A DNA stretch of 7,241 nt from Pseudomonadota bacterium (GTDB lineage Bacteria > Pseudomonadota > Alphaproteobacteria > Rhizobiales > Xanthobacteraceae): contig JAEYTQ010000374.1 of the NCBI GenBank assembly GCA_023433965.1, positions 1 to 7,241 of the forward strand. The letters are read 5' to 3'. A model generated the notes under the pieces. That model was not told where the DNA came from. It did no database searches and saw only the letters and a program-made list of their open reading frames with translations. Shown in pieces: positions 6,418 through 7,241 of the stretch; the first letter of the stretch is position 1, and the number at the start of each line of letters is the position of its first letter. A program made the translations under genes and the position numbers.

Positions 6418-7241
6418 AACACATCAATATGCGGCTTCCGTTCTTCTACGGCTGGGTCGTGGTCGCCGTGACCTTCGTCACCATGGCCATCGGCGTCAAC
6501 GCGCGCACCGCCTTCTCGTTGTTCTTTCCGCCCATCATCTCCGAGTTCGGCTGGGAGCGCGGTGTCACTGCGGGCGCATTCTCTTTCGGCTTCGTGGTGT
6601 CGGGTGTGGTCAGCCCGCTGATCGGGCGCCTGATGGATCGCGCCGGCCCGCGCGCGGTAATGGAGCTCGGCGTCGTGCTGATGGCCGGCGGGCTGCTGCT
6701 GGCGCCGCTGACCAGCGCGCCCTGGCATCTCTACGTCACCATCGGCGTCATGGTCGGCGCCGGCAGCGTCTGTCTCGGCTACTCCGGCCAGTCGCTGTTC
6801 CTGCCGAACTGGTTCATCCGCAAGCGCGGCTTCGCCATCGGCATCGCCTTCGCCGGTGTCGGCATCGGTTCGGTGACGCTGCTGCCATGGGTCCAGCACA
6901 TGATCGAGCAGACCGGCTGGCGCACCGCCTGCACGGCCATCGGCCTGCTCGTCCTGATCGCGCTGGCTCCGATCAATCTGCTGCTGCGCAAGCGTCCCGA
7001 GGACATCGGCCTTCAGCCGGACGGCGATGCCACCCCGATCGCAGGCGCTCCTAGACCGATCTCCAACGTGGTCGACACCGTCTGGGCCAATACCGCCTGG
7101 ACGCTGAAGCGCGCCGTCGCGACTGGGCGCTTCTGGTGGATCGCGCTCGGCTATTTCTGCGGACTTTACATCTGGTACGCGGTGCATGTGCACCAGACCA
7201 AGTTCCTGCTCGACATCGGCTTCAGCCCGAACGTTGCGGTG
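6414..7241 (+). CDS. MFS transporter, oxalate/formate-monocarboxylate-like, N-terminal part (3' truncated by window)
   Basis: 276 codons are visible and the frame runs off the right edge. ATG at 6414 is chosen because AAGGA (6399-6403) lies ten bases upstream; Met6 at 6429 is the alternative. The protein opens with FFYGWVVVAVTF, TM1 of a familiar MFS subgroup. The loop between helices 2 and 3 carries GRLMDRAGPR (71-80), a form of the conserved MFS motif A. NWFIRKRGFAIGIAFAGVGIG marks helices 4-5, and RKRPEDIGLQPDGD follows helix 6, as is typical of the OFA/monocarboxylate-like porters. A long cytoplasmic linker and the start of the second half (FWWIALGYFCGLYIWYAV) are also present. It should be an inner-membrane carrier of small organic anions or similar solutes; the substrate is unknown. 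Its 73-base distance from the upstream gene permits but does not prove co-transcription. Confidence 0.9.
   Translation, partial: MKHINMRLPFFYGWVVVAVTFVTMAIGVNARTAFSLFFPPIISEFGWERGVTAGAFSFGFVVSGVVSPLIGRLMDRAGPRAVMELGVVLMAGGLLLAPLTSAPWHLYVTIGVMVGAGSVCLGYSGQSLFLPNWFIRKRGFAIGIAFAGVGIGSVTLLPWVQHMIEQTGWRTACTAIGLLVLIALAPINLLLRKRPEDIGLQPDGDATPIAGAPRPISNVVDTVWANTAWTLKRAVATGRFWWIALGYFCGLYIWYAVHVHQTKFLLDIGFSPNVAV

Noticed and set aside
6312..7193. A 293-codon minus-strand frame opposite the MFS gene
   Set aside because: Codon-aligned antisense of clear membrane helices, giving a His/Asp/Arg/Gln-rich product with no domain.

Overview
The window is GC-rich DNA whose gene content and codon use resemble an alphaproteobacterium of the Bradyrhizobium/Rhodopseudomonas type. 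This is inferred from protein style and base composition only; no marker gene is present. I see no rRNA, tRNA, CRISPR array, insertion sequence or phage gene. Coding density is high and no gene-free stretch exceeds 300 bases.

Layout, left to right: (1) the C-terminal part of an FAD-linked D-lactate/2-hydroxyacid dehydrogenase on the + strand, cut by the left edge. (2) A convergent junction with a strong GC hairpin. (3) A secreted caspase-like (C14) protein on the - strand, with an intact His/Cys dyad, two helical repeats and a Pro-rich then Gly/Tyr-rich tail. (4) A leucine-binding-type periplasmic ABC substrate-binding protein, also on the - strand, with no permease or ATPase gene beside it. 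(5) A 249-base divergent intergenic region with a perfect TTTCCGC-N3-GCGGAAA dyad and alternating hairpin arms in the leader of the binding protein. (6) A membrane-bound CHASE-GGDEF-EAL cyclic-di-GMP enzyme on the + strand with every key residue intact in both catalytic domains. (7) An MFS transporter of the oxalate/formate-monocarboxylate type, cut by the right edge.

How they may work together: the divergent pair of an orphan periplasmic binding protein and a sensor with a periplasmic CHASE domain is the most suggestive arrangement, because both could respond to the same small molecule. This is inference from position only. The caspase-like gene lies downstream of the binding protein in the same direction, but its own perfect Shine-Dalgarno and the hairpins between the two genes suggest at least partly separate expression. 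Nothing in the window amounts to a clearly new system. The best leads are the control elements in the divergent intergenic region, the SBP/CHASE pairing and the exported caspase-like protein.
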